Assembly: GCF_016808095.1 (NCBI RefSeq)
Contig: NC_068979.1
Coordinates: 29,345,960 to 29,409,959, forward strand
Origin: Vigna angularis
Lineage: Eukaryota > Streptophyta > Magnoliopsida > Fabales > Fabaceae
DNA: 64,000 bases
Direction of reading: 5' to 3'
Shown here: piece after piece, positions 1 through 11,746 of the stretch
Layout of the letters: the number at the start of each line of letters is the position of its first letter
How positions within the stretch are numbered: position 1 is the stretch's first letter
The notes under the pieces: generated by a model
Seen by the model: the letters and a program-made list of their open reading frames with translations, nothing else
Databases searched by the model: none
Told to the model about the DNA's origin: nothing
Translations under genes and position numbers: made by a program

Positions 1-310
1 AAATTGATGCAGGGTTCCTTTAGCAGCTAAAAAATCAGTAAGTAAGAAAACCTTTGCATTATCACTTCTTATGCAAACAGAAGCTTGGTTTTTCGATTTT
101 AATAAGAAAATCCATGCGAATCTTCTGTGATCATCAAATATGGTAAGAAAAAGTCTATGATCGTCATAAGTGGTAGTATGGAAAAGTTCACAAATATCAC
201 AGTGGATTAAATCAAAGCATTCATTAGAGAAATGATTATTATGATGAAAAGGAAGACACTTTTGATTATTAGAGAAAAGATTATTATAATAGATTGAGTT
301 AAGTTTAAAG
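1..310 (-). pseudogene. Ty1/copia integrase fragment, decayed
   Basis: Read on the minus strand, this stretch gives a copia integrase core: an FDLIHCDI segment carrying the first catalytic aspartate, a short FLTIFDDHRRFAW segment and an IRSDNAKVF segment carrying the second. The spacing between the last two is too short, so roughly 20 residues are missing before IRSDN. The fragment runs off the left edge of the window. It lies just upstream of the last Sec14 exon, so it may sit in an intron of that gene. It is a relic with no complete domain. The family call is firm; the exact lineage is not determined. Confidence 0.75.
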
Positions 311-598
311 TCTACTTTTTTTTTTATATGGTATCAGAATCATGTTAGAATTTATCTTAACAAAATTCATTGTATACAAGATCTAATATTTCACCCAACC
401 CACCTAAGCTTTCATAAAATGATTCTCCTAAAGTTTTTATTAATTGGTATGACCGAAGAATCCACATTCAAGCTTACTTTCTTTAGTACCTAAAATGTGT
501 GGTTTCTGCGTTTTGTTTGGTAGTTTATACTTGGAATAAGTATCTGAATTTTGTTTGACTTGAGCTTCTCAGTTTAAGGCTTTGGATGGTGAATGCAG

Positions 599-745
599 GT
601 TGTAATTGTGACCAATGAGGATGAGACAAGAGAGTTTGTAAGAGAGGTTGGTGAAGAGGTTCTTCCAGAAGTATATGGTGGAAAAGCCAAGCTTGTAGCA
701 ATCCAAGATGTTGAATTGGAACCACTGCAAAATGGATCAAACTGA
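599..745 (+). CDS. Sec14-like (CRAL-TRIO) lipid-transfer protein, last exon only
   Basis: After an intron acceptor (tgcag, ending at 598) there is an open stretch of 48 codons plus a TGA stop at 743-745. It reads EFVREVGEEVLPEVYGG, then KAKLVAIQDVE and a short tail ending in NGSN. The LPEVYGG segment is the conserved end of the CRAL-TRIO lipid-binding domain of plant Sec14-like phosphatidylinositol/phosphatidylcholine transfer proteins, which move lipids between membranes. Only this 3' exon is in the window. The preceding intron holds repeats, including the copia relic at the left edge. Family confidence is fair; the subfamily cannot be told from one exon. Confidence 0.68.
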   Translation, partial: VVIVTNEDETREFVREVGEEVLPEVYGGKAKLVAIQDVELEPLQNGSN

Positions 746-2920
746 TTATTAAGGTGATTTGCATCACATGCTGTTATGTCTTGTAGGGCATCTACACAAT
801 CTTCTCAATAATGATTTCTTGGAGATAGAAAGAAAAAAGAAATGATTTTTCTAAAATTAAAATTAGTTTATGTATAAATTAGTTTGTAAAAGGATTTTCC
901 ACCTTTTTGCTTTTTAAATTATATATAACATAATTTTAACTTATAAAGATAACTTTTATAATTCATTTACTATCCATGGAATCTTGTAGTCCTGTTTTTC
1001 TTTATATTGTCTTCGTTAACCTTTATTTTATTCCAAATTCAAAAAGTAGTTGCATGTTTGTTATATTTAGAAGCAAAATGTTCCATTTATTTTCTTTTAT
1101 ATAATATTAGAGGTAATATACCTTAAAATTTAATTAATTTTCTTTTTCTAAATCGAATTTAAAAATATTTAAAAAAAAAATTAAACAAAAATTTAAAAAC
1201 ATATATTTAACTAAAAAATTTGTAGGATTAGTTTTGACCCATTAAGTATTGGCCAAAAATCAATGAATTTTGAAAAATAGGGAATAACTTATTAACCAAC
1301 CATAAAATCAAATGGATAGACTTGATCAATTTTTTTTAATGAATCGATTAAATGAATGTAGTTATAGATTAACCAAATTGATTATTGATAATATATAATG
1401 AATAACTATACATAATACAAATCATGCGTATGAATATAATATGAATTGCAAATCCACATAATAAAATGTTGCAGAAATTTTATTTAAAAATATATTATTT
1501 TTTAATTAAATTCTTTTTGATTTGTCCTTAGTATTAAACATGACTTTTTTTTATACTTTTTACTCCTATCTCATTATTAAATTAAAAAGGAGAGATGAAA
1601 TAAAACATCAATTTAAAACTATTAATATTGGAGGACTTATGTACCTATTTGTATATGATATTCTCAATTTTTTAAAATAAATTACTATTAACAAATTTGT
1701 TAATAACTAAAGGTTTAACAAGTCTATATAAGAATACATTCATATAAGAAAGACTCACTTCAATTTCTTGTTTTTCAATATTTTTTTTTATTATTTGGCT
1801 CGTTATTTTCATGTTTACTTTCTTTGTTTTAACATGAAAATATCATTAACAGGTGGATCTTGGTTCGAAGCTGCTATCATTGTTATCCACAACTTCACTT
1901 ATACTTCAAGTGATAGAAAATCTCACTTTATTGAAGAATTCAATCTAAAGTCGTAGAGTTCCTCACAAAATATTAAATAATTGATTAGTCCTAACAATAA
2001 ATTAAATTATATAAACATCATGTAATATCTCATAATATTATTAATTTCAAACCTGATCCATTTTATTGATAATAATTTGTCTGAATAATTTTTCATGTTT
2101 ATTTTCTATTTGGAAAAATGATAATAAACATATAAGAAAAAAAATAGAGTTGCGAAACAAGAAAAAAAAATTAAAACAATCTATAAAGATTGAGAAATAT
2201 TTGTGAGCCTATTTTATAACTTTCCCATGTTAGCAAGTAAGTTTAATATACAAGATAATAATAAAGAAATTCAAATATTGTGCTAAAACTATGAATTACA
2301 TAATAGTAACCATAAAGTATTATATTAAATCCAAATATATCTTCACCCGAGCGTTGCATGGGTTAACCATACTAAATAATCAAATGCGATTAAAAGAATT
2401 AGAAACCTTTGTAATATATTGGAACTTAAAAATTTGTTTTAAGTACTTTAAATACATACATATATATATATATATATAGTAATTGAGAGTGAGTTGTTGT
2501 AACCTATATAGGCTTCATTTTTATGAATAAAAAAGAAATTGTATTGTGATTTCGTAACAAATATAATTACAAGTAGCTCAAATTACATTAATAAATTATT
2601 AATGTGTTTTTGTTTGTGACACTCTAATTTTAGATGTCATATGTAAAAATTTAAAATTTTTAAAATTATAATTCTATTATAAAATTCAAATTCAATAAAT
2701 AAGTCCTTAAAAGAAAAATAAATCATAATAGAATTTCAAATAAAATAGTTTATTTAAATAAACATAAAATTTTCAATTCTTTCAATCTATTCGTTGCACT
2801 ATGCAATATCCAAACTATATGAATGATTATGTGCTTTCACGTAAAACAATCATCGTTGGTGGAAACAAAACCACAAACATAGGAGTGAGCTAATTGATAA
2901 TCAATCATAAAAAGAATGAC
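746..2920. other. AT-rich intergenic spacer
   Basis: Very AT-rich sequence downstream of the Sec14 exon. A short (TA)n run is at about 2459-2478. I found no codon pattern, domain or element end that I can support. The first part must hold the 3' untranslated region of the Sec14 gene. Confidence 0.6.
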
Positions 2921-2924
2921 AATA

Positions 2925-3150
2925 ACCACAAATGTTATACATTAACCATAACAATAACACGTCAGTAACTTAAACACGGTTACACATCATTATCACAAAC
3001 TAATGGTTTATCCCTCGTACCCTACCAACTAGTTCGAGTATGCCATCCAACACCATAGCTATCCTCTTCTTGCACCCACAATCGAAGAGAGCCTTTTTCC
3101 CGCATCCACATATCAACACTCAAACTCATCATCTTCCCGCATCCACGGTT
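2925..3150 (-). repeat. Dispersed repeat, copy A (partner at 28.1-28.4 kb)
   Basis: The reverse complement of this stretch matches 28100-28440 in order. Shared blocks are GTGTTGGATGGCA, CTCGAA, GGTAGGGTA, GTTTGTGATAATGA, TGTAACC and GTTATTGTTATG. The two copies lie in opposite orientation about 25 kb apart. Near its inner end it also has the 'ggatgcgg' motif that is repeated in copy B. No coding potential is visible. The repeat class is unknown to me. Confidence 0.65.
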
Positions 3151-3370
3151 AAGGCCTTGTTGGCGTTCGAAAGTCGGTTGAGGCCTGACCGTAATTCGAA
3201 GTTTTGTGTGGCTTCAACCGACTTTCGAACATCAACGAGGTCTTAATCGTGTTTCGAAGTGCGATTAAGGGCTTCGTCGACGTTCGAAAGTCAATTGAGG
3301 CCTCACCGTAATTCGAATTAGGGTTAGGCCTCAACCAACTTTCGAACGCCAATGAGACCTTAAATGTGTT
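3147..3370. repeat. Two tandem imperfect palindromes (hairpins)
   Basis: Two units of about 118 bp lie head to tail, starting near 3147 and 3266. Each is an imperfect inverted repeat. A left arm containing GGCGTTCGAAAGTCGGTTGA is followed by its complement (TCAACCGACTTTCGAAC), with a spacer containing CCGTAATTCGAA. The second unit has the same plan with substitutions. TTCGAA is the recurring core. The open frames seen here on both strands follow from the symmetry and are not genes. Confidence 0.75.
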
Positions 3371-3409
3371 TCGAAGTGTGGTTAAGGTTGATCGTATCTT
3401 GAATTTAGC

Positions 3410-3999
3410 TATAATTTTATTTTTATTTATTTGGATCTTGATCTTGCTGCAATGTTTTTTGCTAAAGCCAAAAGGGGGAGAAAAGATGTTGTTTAATGAT
3501 GCAGGAATGGGAAGAACATGATGGAGTTGGTCATCATAAAAAAAGGGAGAGATTGTTGAAAGGAGAGTCTTTCAAGATCTTCAAACCAAGTAAAATGGTG
3601 TGTTTTTTATGATGATAGTTGATGTTCCTTCTTAATAATCATAGTTGATGTTCTTTCGTGGATGAATGGGTTGAAATAGATTAGGTTAGATTCCATGTAA
3701 AATAAGGTCTTTGTTGTTTAAAATGGTTGATCTAAGCTAAAGACCAAAATTGTATGAATTTGGGCTTTCCTCGTTATTTTAATCGATTAAGCAAACTAGC
3801 TTATCGATTAAAATTATGTTCAAATTTTAATCGATTATGAAAACAACATAATAGATAAAAATGGTTTGAAGCACACCAGACAATTTGCTCTCTGTTTTAA
3901 TAGATTAAGAGAAACACCTAATTGATTAAAATAGTACGTAAACCTTAATCGATTATATAAATAACATAATCGATTAAAAATATAAGTTTTGTGCCTATG

Positions 4000-4089
<90 letters not shown>

Positions 4090-4676
4090 ATGTATGTGTG
4101 TGTGTTTTAGTTCTTCTACAAGCATGAAAATATTTTGGAAAGTGATCCAATTGTGAAACAAGAACATAGTTTTGAGTTGTCTTGAAGCAATCTTGGAGGC
4201 ACTAACATTTGATTGAAGAGATTCAAGGTTTCTAAGTCCAAGGGTGAAAGAAAGATCAACCAAACATCTACATTTGGCTTCTTTATAAAATCTGCAATTA
4301 TGGTGCATCAAGTTCTATCTTTTTGTGTATTCTTTGCATTAGTTTAATTTTAGCTATGCAGGCAAGACTCTTAAAGAGTGTGTAGCCTCTTCTTTATGTA
4401 TGTGTGTTTGTTGTATTTAAGAAGAGTGAGAGTACATTGAGTGTATCTTGTATTATGTAATTCTTGACTTTAAAGTTAGTGAATTCCCTTCAACTAAGGT
4501 TGTAGGAGGATGATTGGATGTATTCTTACTTTATTCTTACCTATTGCATTGTAAAATCTTTAAAGTTTAAAGGATCTTTTGAAAACAACCTAAAACTCCC
4601 CAAATTTTTTAAAGAAACTTAAAAAGCATTTCCAAACCAATTTACCCACCCCTCTAAGATATATTGTCAATCAAAT
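3410..4676 (+). mobile_element. 3' end and LTR of a Sirevirus-like Ty1/copia element
   Basis: A polypurine region (gccaaaagggggag near 3470, then aaaaaaagggagagat) leads into TGTTGAAAGG at 3554, the expected start of a 3' LTR. The LTR of about 1.1 kb holds many TTTTAATCGATTAA-type palindromes (3778-3980), a (TA)n tract (4001-4069) followed by a (TG)n tract, and ends in a segment like 'cccacccctctaag', seen at Sirevirus LTR ends. Its right end abuts the next element at 4681. No coding part of this element is in the window. The left boundary and the exact LTR end are uncertain. Confidence 0.5.
4001..4105. repeat. (TA)n and (TG)n microsatellite
   Basis: About 69 bp of pure TA repeats are followed directly by TG/TATG repeats. 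The tract lies inside the Sirevirus-like LTR. Confidence 0.95.
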
Positions 4677-4680
4677 TACT

Positions 4681-4902
4681 TGAGAATTAAACTGTAAAAT
4701 AATTCTAGAGGGCTTGATTGATCCCTCTCATAATCTTCTATTTATAAGAATAAATTCATACAAAAGTACATGATAAATAGGGTAACCCTAGACACAATAT
4801 AATCATGATAAATAGGGTAACCCTTGACACAATATAATCATGATAAATAGGGTAACCCTTGACACAATATAATGATGATAAAATAGGATAAATATCCTAA
4901 CA
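4681..4902 (-). repeat. 3' LTR of the copia element
   Basis: 222 bp. On the minus strand it begins TGTTAGGATAT and ends ...TCTCA. It contains three tandem copies of a unit of about 34 bp with the core GATAAATAGGGTAACCC. It differs from the other LTR by several substitutions and by the number of internal units. Confidence 0.85.
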
Positions 4903-6720
4903 CTCTCCCCCAAGCTGGAGCATACAAATTGTATGTACCAAGCTTGGAACAAATAAACTCAATCCGAGGACCCTTTAATGACTTGGTCAATACATCTGCG
5001 AGTTGATCGTTTGACCCAATAAACTCAGTACATATTTCTTTAATCAACAACTTTTCACGAACAAAATGACAATCAATTTCTATATGTTTAGTCCTCTCGT
5101 GAAACACTGGATTTGATGCAATGTGGAGAGTAGCTTGATTGTCGCAATACATCTTCATAGTATGGATGTCACAGAATTTAACCTCTTGAAGGAACTGTTT
5201 CACCCATATAAGTTCACATGTTAGTGATGCCATTGCCCTATACTCGGCTTCAATGGTTGATCGAGCTACTACATTTTGTTTCTTACTTTTCCATGAAATA
5301 ATGTTTCCTCCCAGAAAAACACAATATCCTGTAGTAGACCGTCCATCAATAGGTAAACCTGCTCAATCTGCATCACAATACCCAGAGACCTGAATGCTTC
5401 CTTTATCTTCATATAATAATCCTTGCCCGGGAGCCTTCTTTACATACCTAAGAATGCGAATGAGAGCATTCCAATGGTCAACACATGGAGCCTACATGAA
5501 CTGACTAACCACTCCAACTCCAAAGGATAGATCTGGCCTTGTAATAGTGAGATAAATCAGTTTTCCAACCAGCCTCCTATACCTCTCTAGATCGGAGAAT
5601 AATTCACCTTCTTCTGTCCTTAATTTCTAGTTTGGGTCCATGGGACTGTCTACCAATCTACAATCAATCATGTTTGTTTCTTGTAATATATCAAGAGCAT
5701 ACTTCCTTTGGAAGATTACAACTTCATCTTTTGATTGCGCTACTTCAATGCCTAAGAAGTATTTGAGACTTCCAAGATCCTTGGTTTGAAAATGTCTACA
5801 CAAGTACTCTTTTAGTTGAGATATTCCAACAACATCATTTCCTGTAGTGACAATATCATCAACATATACTATTAAGTAAACACATTTCCCAAGATAAGAA
5901 TGACAGTAAAAAACTGAATGGTCTGCTTCACTGCGTTTTAGCCCAAATTTTTGAACAATGGAACTAAACTTTCCAAACCAAGCACGTGGGGATTGCTTGA
6001 GGTCATATAGAGATCAATGCAATTTGCATACCATACCAGACTCCCATTGAGCAACAAACCAGGAGGTTGCTCCATATAAACTTCTTCCTCAAGATCACCA
6101 TGTAGGAAGGCATTCTTGATATCCAATTGATGAAGTGGCCAGTGACGAATGGCTGCCATGACAAAGAAGAGGCGAATAGTAGTCATCTTGGCTACAGGAG
6201 AGAAAGTATCACAATAATCAAGACCATAAACCTGAGTGTAACCTTTTGCAAGAAGTCGAACTTTGAGCCAATCAGTTTCACCATCAGGGCCGACTTTAAT
6301 TGCATACACCCATCGACAACCAACCGTCTTTTTGCCTGGGGGAAGGGGCACCAACTCCCAAGTATTACTGTGGTCAAGAGCCTGCATTTCTGCAATCATA
6401 GCTTGTCGCCATCTAGGATGATCAAGTGCTTCTTTCACATTCTTGGGTATAACAACAGAGGACACTGAGGATAAAAAAGAAAAATAGGAGGGTGACAATC
6501 GATGATAGCTTGGAAAATTATAATGGGATGAGGGTTTCGAGTGGAACGAGTACCTTTTCTGAGAGCAATAGGCCATGCTAAATCATTTTCACCAGGAGGC
6601 GTGGGAGGAGGTGACGAGGGAGAAGAATCTGAAGTAGGAGATTTACCATTGTCTTGGGGAGATGGACTATCCATTAGGGCCCTGTGTGGGATGATTTATA
6701 TATGTGGAGAAACAGGTATA
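4903..6720 (-). pseudogene. copia reverse transcriptase-RNase H region, broken
   Basis: On the minus strand the RT signature runs from [14 protein letters not shown] through [27 protein letters not shown] and the catalytic YVDD (near 5850). The RNase H part holds the conserved MYCDNQATLHIA and LADVLTKSL segments (about 4940-5180). The reading frame is lost near 6000 and again between 5234 and 5900, so no single product can be made. It is a dead copy: the active-site YVDD is kept but the frame is not. Confidence 0.85.
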
Positions 6721-7098
6721 GGAGGATTATGATCAAGACTTGGAATGACAGAGACAATTGAGCTATTTGACTCAGCCATTGGAATAGGAAGCACTTGCTG
6801 GAGGATAGAAACATCTTGAACAGATTGAGAGAAGTAAGGAGTCTGTTCAAAGAATGTGACATTGGCAGACATGTAATACTTCTTAGTTTCAGGAGAGTAA
6901 CATCGATATCCTTTTTGAAGTCGAGAATAACCTAAGAAGGCACATTTGATAGCGCGAGCAGAGAGTTTGTCTAGACCTGAAGACATGTCATGAACAAAAC
7001 ATACACAACCAAATACTCGGGGAGATGTATGAAAGAGAGGATCATTAGGAAACAAAATGGAGAAAGGGACATTATTATCAAGAGAGGAGGAGGGCATC
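6696..7098 (-). pseudogene. copia integrase C-terminal part, left of the insertion
   Basis: Minus-strand reading gives the segment just after the catalytic core: PRVFGCVCFVHD, then DKLSARAIKCAFLGYS and KGYRCYSPETKKYYMSANV, typical of the copia integrase C-terminal region. The segment begins exactly at the junction with the solo LTR (7099). Its other half resumes at 9602. Confidence 0.85.
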
Positions 7099-8631
7099 TA
7101 ATGAGTGCATGTTTATGCCCACATTTAAGCTTTAAAATTCAAATTTTTGATGAGATATTTGTGCTGAAATGGTTGATTTAAAGTGGATATGTGACAATTG
7201 GAATTATTGGGTTTGTGAATTAAAGAGACGTAAAAGGTGAGTTTTAACGGATAAATTATTCTTGGAAGTTTTAATATTTATTTGTGAAGCTGAAATTAAA
7301 GTTTTATTGGTCCAAATTGCAAATTAAGATCCAAAATCAGATTTTGTTTGGAAAATAATATACAAATGGGCCAAACAGACAGTTTTTATCCTTGCACCTC
7401 CTAAATTTCATTACATACACCCCTCTTTTCTTAACCAGGTCCAATACTAAGCCGAACACTAAGTCTTTTCTCCTACACCTTTCTACGTTTCCTATACACA
7501 CCCTTCCTAAATCAGACTCCACCAGATTCTGTCACGTGTCCAAATCCCACACACATATCTGACCATCTACAATCTGCCACGTCACTAATCCTCTACACAC
7601 CAAATATACCCATCAGCTTTTGACACATCATCATCTTCCACCCACAGAAACCCTAGTTCCCAAACCATGTTGCGCCGCCGCCACCAAACCCAGGCCACCG
7701 TCAACCTCGCCGTCAACCTTCAAGCCACCGCAACCATCCTCATCGCTACCGTCGTCGCACAACAACCGCCGTCAACCGCAAGCCACCGCCGCGAAACGCC
7801 ACCATCGCGAGACCAGACCTGACCTCCTTCGTCAATCGCGAAACCTAGCCGCCGCTACCTCCTCCATGGCAACCACCATCTTCCTCGCGTTGCCGGAGTG
7901 CAAGGCCGCCGTGAAGCCGCTGCTATCCTCCACCATCAACACCCAAATGCGAGCTGCTCCGAGGTCGCCCTCGCGCACACCCAAGCCGCCACCACGACCA
8001 TCTTCTCCAGCAACCCTAGCGCGAACGAACATGGCGACAGAACCCAGAATCGAATCAGCCTTCATCGCGCACCCTCATCATCTTCATCACTTTCGGACCT
8101 GCAAAGCCCAACCAAAAACCCAATCACAAATCGCAACCACGCTGCAACCTCCATGTTCGAACCTCGTCCCACTGCACCTTGAATCAGAAATCGCCGTCGC
8201 CATCAAGCAAGCACAAGCGGCACAGCAAGCCTTTCCCCTCTCTGCAATCAGAAAACCCTAATTGGGTGAGAAAGAGGGCTGCCACGTGGCAAGCTCTCAT
8301 TGGCTTCGTCTTTCCTTAGTCAAAACTGGTTAACAAATTTGAATCTGGTCAAGATTGGTCAAACAAGGGTTCTGTTGCAATTTTGGGAAATTTCGTTGGG
8401 GCTAAAGTGAAGAAAGAGAAAATTTCAGGACTTATGCGTAATTTTGGAAAATTTAGAAAAGCTAAAAAATAAAATTCAGTTGTTGAATTAATTTAATTTG
8501 AGAATTTTTGGGAATATCAACAGAAAATATCTTTCAAATAATGTTATAATTATCTAAATCTTTTAATTATTTGAAAGATATAAGATAAAAGATTCTGTTA
8601 ACTGAATATTCAGAGTCCAAGCCCAATCAAG

Positions 8632-8645
8632 CCCTATATAAAGAG
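8632..8645 (+). promoter_or_regulatory. Putative TATA box of the solo LTR
   Basis: CTATATAAAGAG, followed by pyrimidine-rich sequence with 'cattcattc' repeats, is typical of an LTR U3/R boundary. Confidence 0.5.
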
Positions 8646-8954
8646 ACCTAGGGAGGCAGAAAAAGAACTTCACTTCATTCATTCTCAGACTCCTCCAATT
8701 CATTCATTCACCACTTCTCTCACTTTTCTTTCATCTTGTATTCAACTCCAGCTAAGCATCTAAGGCTATTATGCTATAATTTCATCATGGATTCTGAGGT
8801 TAGATTGAGTTAATGCAATTGTTTATTTTGATTATTGATTTAAGTTGTTCTCTCTCTATGTCTTTCATCTCTCTATCAAATTAAAAGCAAAGTTTTTTGC
8901 ATCATAATGTGTTTGAATCTACACTCATATTGATTATATGAGTTCTAGGGTTTC

Positions 8955-9275
8955 TAGGATTAATTGAGAATCTACTTTGATTTAATTTAGGAAATTTCAT
9001 ATGATTAAATAGTTTTTACTATCAATTGAGAATGTACTTTGATTGGTAGTAATAATTTCAACTATAATCAATTAAGAATTTACTTTGATTGATTAACTTT
9101 TAATTTGGTTAAGAGATTTAAGACTGACATGATTAAACACAATAGGATTTGATTGAGAATGTACTTTGGTTGAATTCATTGTGAATAATCTAGAAAGGTT
9201 TTGCATTTGATTGAGAATTTACTTTGGTTAAATGCATGATCGCCCTCAAATTAATTAAGTATGTACTTTAATTAA
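8955..9275 (+). repeat. Degenerate tandem array in the solo LTR
   Basis: At least six copies of a motif close to GATTGAGAATGTACTTTGAT occur with 45-80 bp spacing (near 8958, 9022, 9067, 9149, 9207 and 9252). The spacer sequence varies. Confidence 0.75.
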
Positions 9276-9606
9276 TTTGAAACTTAAATAATAATCAATT
9301 GAACAATTATCTGTGAATAACTGATGATGAATCTATCTTGGAAAAGCAAGTGGAATTAGCCTATTCATCATAATTGTTTTTAAGTTTCTTATTTGTTCTT
9401 TAAAAATTCTCCAAACATTCTTTTTATTCTTGAGCATTGCATTGCATTCATAAGATTGAAATATTGAAAGACAATTCCGTATTCATTGGGAGACGACTCA
9501 GGGTTACTTTAACCCTATCTACTTTCTTGAACACTACTTTGCAATACTGAAGTTGCCTTGAAAAGTAGTATTAATTTGATAGCTTCAACGACAGCGTATC
9601 AGCATC

Positions 9607-10553
9607 CTATTAATAAGATAACATGCAATTAAGATGGCATCCCCCAATGATGGACAAAAATATGGGCACCAAGCAAAATGGTACAAGCAATTTCAACCAA
9701 GTGTCTATTTTTTCGTTTTGCTATACCATTTTGCTGCGGTGTATGAGGACAAGTAGACTAATGTAAGATACCATGGGAACTCAAGATGGCAGAAAAGGAA
9801 GATGAGAAATACTCTTTTGCATTATCACTTCTTAATATTTTGATTACTTGACCAAATTGATTCTTGATTTCATTCAAAAAGGATGTAAAGATAGCTAACA
9901 ATTCAGAACAATTTTTCATAAGATAAACCCAAGTACATCTTGAATATTCATCAATAAAGGTAACAAAATATCTAAAACCAAAGGAGGAGATACACCTAGG
10001 TCCCCATATATCAAAATGGATGATGGAAAAACTAGAATTACATATTGATTGAGACCTTTTAGGAAAGGAAGATCTAACATGTTTTCCTAATTCACATGAC
10101 TCACATTCTAAGGTTTGGAGACCACTAATGAGGATGACCAAGTCGATCATGTAACACTTTAGGATTAGGAGTAGCAACACATGACACCCTTGGACAAGAT
10201 CCAAAATGGTATAATTCGCCAGCTTCATATCCTTCTCCAATCTGTCTCCCCGAACCACGTTCCTGTATAAAAGAAGATTTATTATCAAAGGTTATTGAAC
10301 AATTTAACATTTTGGTCAACTGACTTAGGGGAATTAAATTAAAAGGACAATTAGGGACAAAAAGGACAAAGTTGAGATTAAGGGAGGGAGACAAAGAAAC
10401 ATGACCGACTCCTTTGGAGGAAGTTTTAGATCCATTTGCAAGGGTTATGAAATGAGGTTTTTCTCGAAAGAAAATAGATGAGAACAAAGAGGTATTACCA
10501 TAAATGTGATCAGAAGCAGCTGAGTCAATTACCCATGAATTTTGACTTTCCAT
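9607..10553 (-). pseudogene. copia protease and integrase N-terminal part, broken
   Basis: Starting at 10553 on the minus strand, a protease motif WVIDSAASDHIYG is followed by a gag-pre-integrase HDRLGHPH/CESCELGKH zinc-binding region. The integrase core follows with HFDIWGP and ILRSDNAKEY. Frames shift near 10130-10280, a stop follows GILH at about 9757, and another frameshift precedes the insertion junction. Two catalytic changes stand out: the protease DSG is DSA, and the integrase NG(V/I)AERKNR segment reads NGIAKRKNR, replacing the third acidic residue. Confidence 0.85.
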
Positions 10554-10556
10554 AGA

Positions 10557-11676
10557 TTAAGAAACGCAGGCTGTTGATGTACTAAGAGATTGAGATGGTT
10601 GTGCCAAACTGTTAGACTTTAACCTTAAATACTCTTGATATTCATCCTCAGAAAACATAGAAGTGGAAGTTTCAGTCTTCGAAGTGGAAGTTTGAGTCTT
10701 TGAAATATTGGCAGTTTTGGAAGGGAAACCATATAAGGAGTAGCAATTCTCTTGAGTGTGACTCATCCTTTTACAGTATGTGCATTGAGGACATCCCCAA
10801 CCTCCTCGTCCTCCTCCTCTAGTGCCACGTCCTCCTCTTCCTCGTGTGGTAACCATGATAGATAGTTCCACTAGTTCATGCGCTTCTTGAGTTTGAGGTA
10901 CCGGGACACGCAGAAGGCAAGTGGTCAATGTTTCCATGGAGGGGACCTCATGACTAGTTAGAAGTTGATCTCTAAGATGATTAAAATCGGTATGTAGGGC
11001 ATGAAGGATCAACACCATGTAAAATTTGTCTAGTTTCTTTTTGATATCCTCTAATGGGTCTGCTTCCAAAAACATCTTGAGTTCTTCAACAGCAGATTAA
11101 GCTTCAGCTATGAAGGACACCATATCATGGTCTTTCATTTTAAGAGATGCAAGCTTGTTCGTAGTGTCATAGAGACGTTGAATATCGTTGGCATAAATGC
11201 TTTGGGCTTTCTTCCAAAAGGAGTGACAAGTTTTGAAAGCCCTCAAAGATACAAGAAGTTTGGGTTCCATTGATTTCTATAACAGGGCACACAACTGGAA
11301 ATCTGCTTGTTTCCACTGATCAGCTTTTTCATTAGGCACATGGCTTCCATCTCGCTCAAGGTGGTCATAATGCCCTTGGCCAATGAACCACATTTCAACG
11401 ACAGCAGACTATGATAGATAATTTTTTCCATTTAGCTTCTTGGAGGTAATTGATGGACTTTCGGAGAAGGAAAGAGTACTGCCAGACGCCATTTCTGAAG
11501 AAGATGAATAGTACCAACGAGGAACAAGAAAACCCTAAGAGTTTAGACGAACGAAATTGTGACAGCGATGGATGACGGTGGCCGATGACAACGAACTGTG
11601 GCCGACGGCGGACGGTGGCTGGACGGTGGTCACCGACTGACGACGGTGGCTGGCGGTGGATGGTGGCGGACAGCAA
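10557..11676 (-). pseudogene. copia gag-like region with zinc knuckle, broken
   Basis: The minus strand encodes a gag-like helical region, then a Gly/Arg-rich GRGGRGTRGG stretch and a CCHC zinc knuckle (CTYCKRMSHTQENC, spacing C-x2-C-x4-H-x4-C). A TAA stop lies in frame just before the MFLEADPLED segment (about 11099), and another TAA separates this region from the protease (about 10554). The part from 11243 to 11676 is in other frames. Gag coats the RNA in the particle; this copy cannot be translated whole. Confidence 0.75.
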
Positions 11677-11746
11677 CGGACTGTGGCGCCGGATAGATAT
11701 TATGAGATAGCAACCAGAGCGGGATCAACCCGCTCTAATACCAACT

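Larger units (their letters stand above)
7099..9601 (+). mobile_element. Nested solo LTR (Ty3/gypsy Tat-like), 2503 bp, TSD GCATC
   Basis: The insertion interrupts the copia integrase and is flanked by GCATC on both sides (7094-7098 and 9602-9606). It starts TAATGAGTGCAT, one change from the TGATGAGTGCAT seen at 61.83 kb, and ends GCGTATCA, so the canonical TG is mutated to TA. A TATATAAAG box at about 8633 indicates plus orientation. No internal domain of an element is present, so it is a solo LTR left by recombination. A GC-rich stretch (7620-8260) and a degenerate tandem array (8955-9275) lie inside. Assignment to the Tat/Ogre group rests on resemblance only. Confidence 0.8.

Noticed and set aside
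4000..4311. A 103-residue open frame ending in repeated Tyr-Ile
   Set aside because: Its C-terminal third is the TA microsatellite; the rest has no similarity I recognise.
7620..8261. A 213-residue Pro/Ala/Thr-rich open frame in GC-rich DNA
   Set aside because: It lies wholly inside the nested solo LTR, shows no domain and overlaps other long frames on both strands. GC-rich sequence lacks stops by chance.
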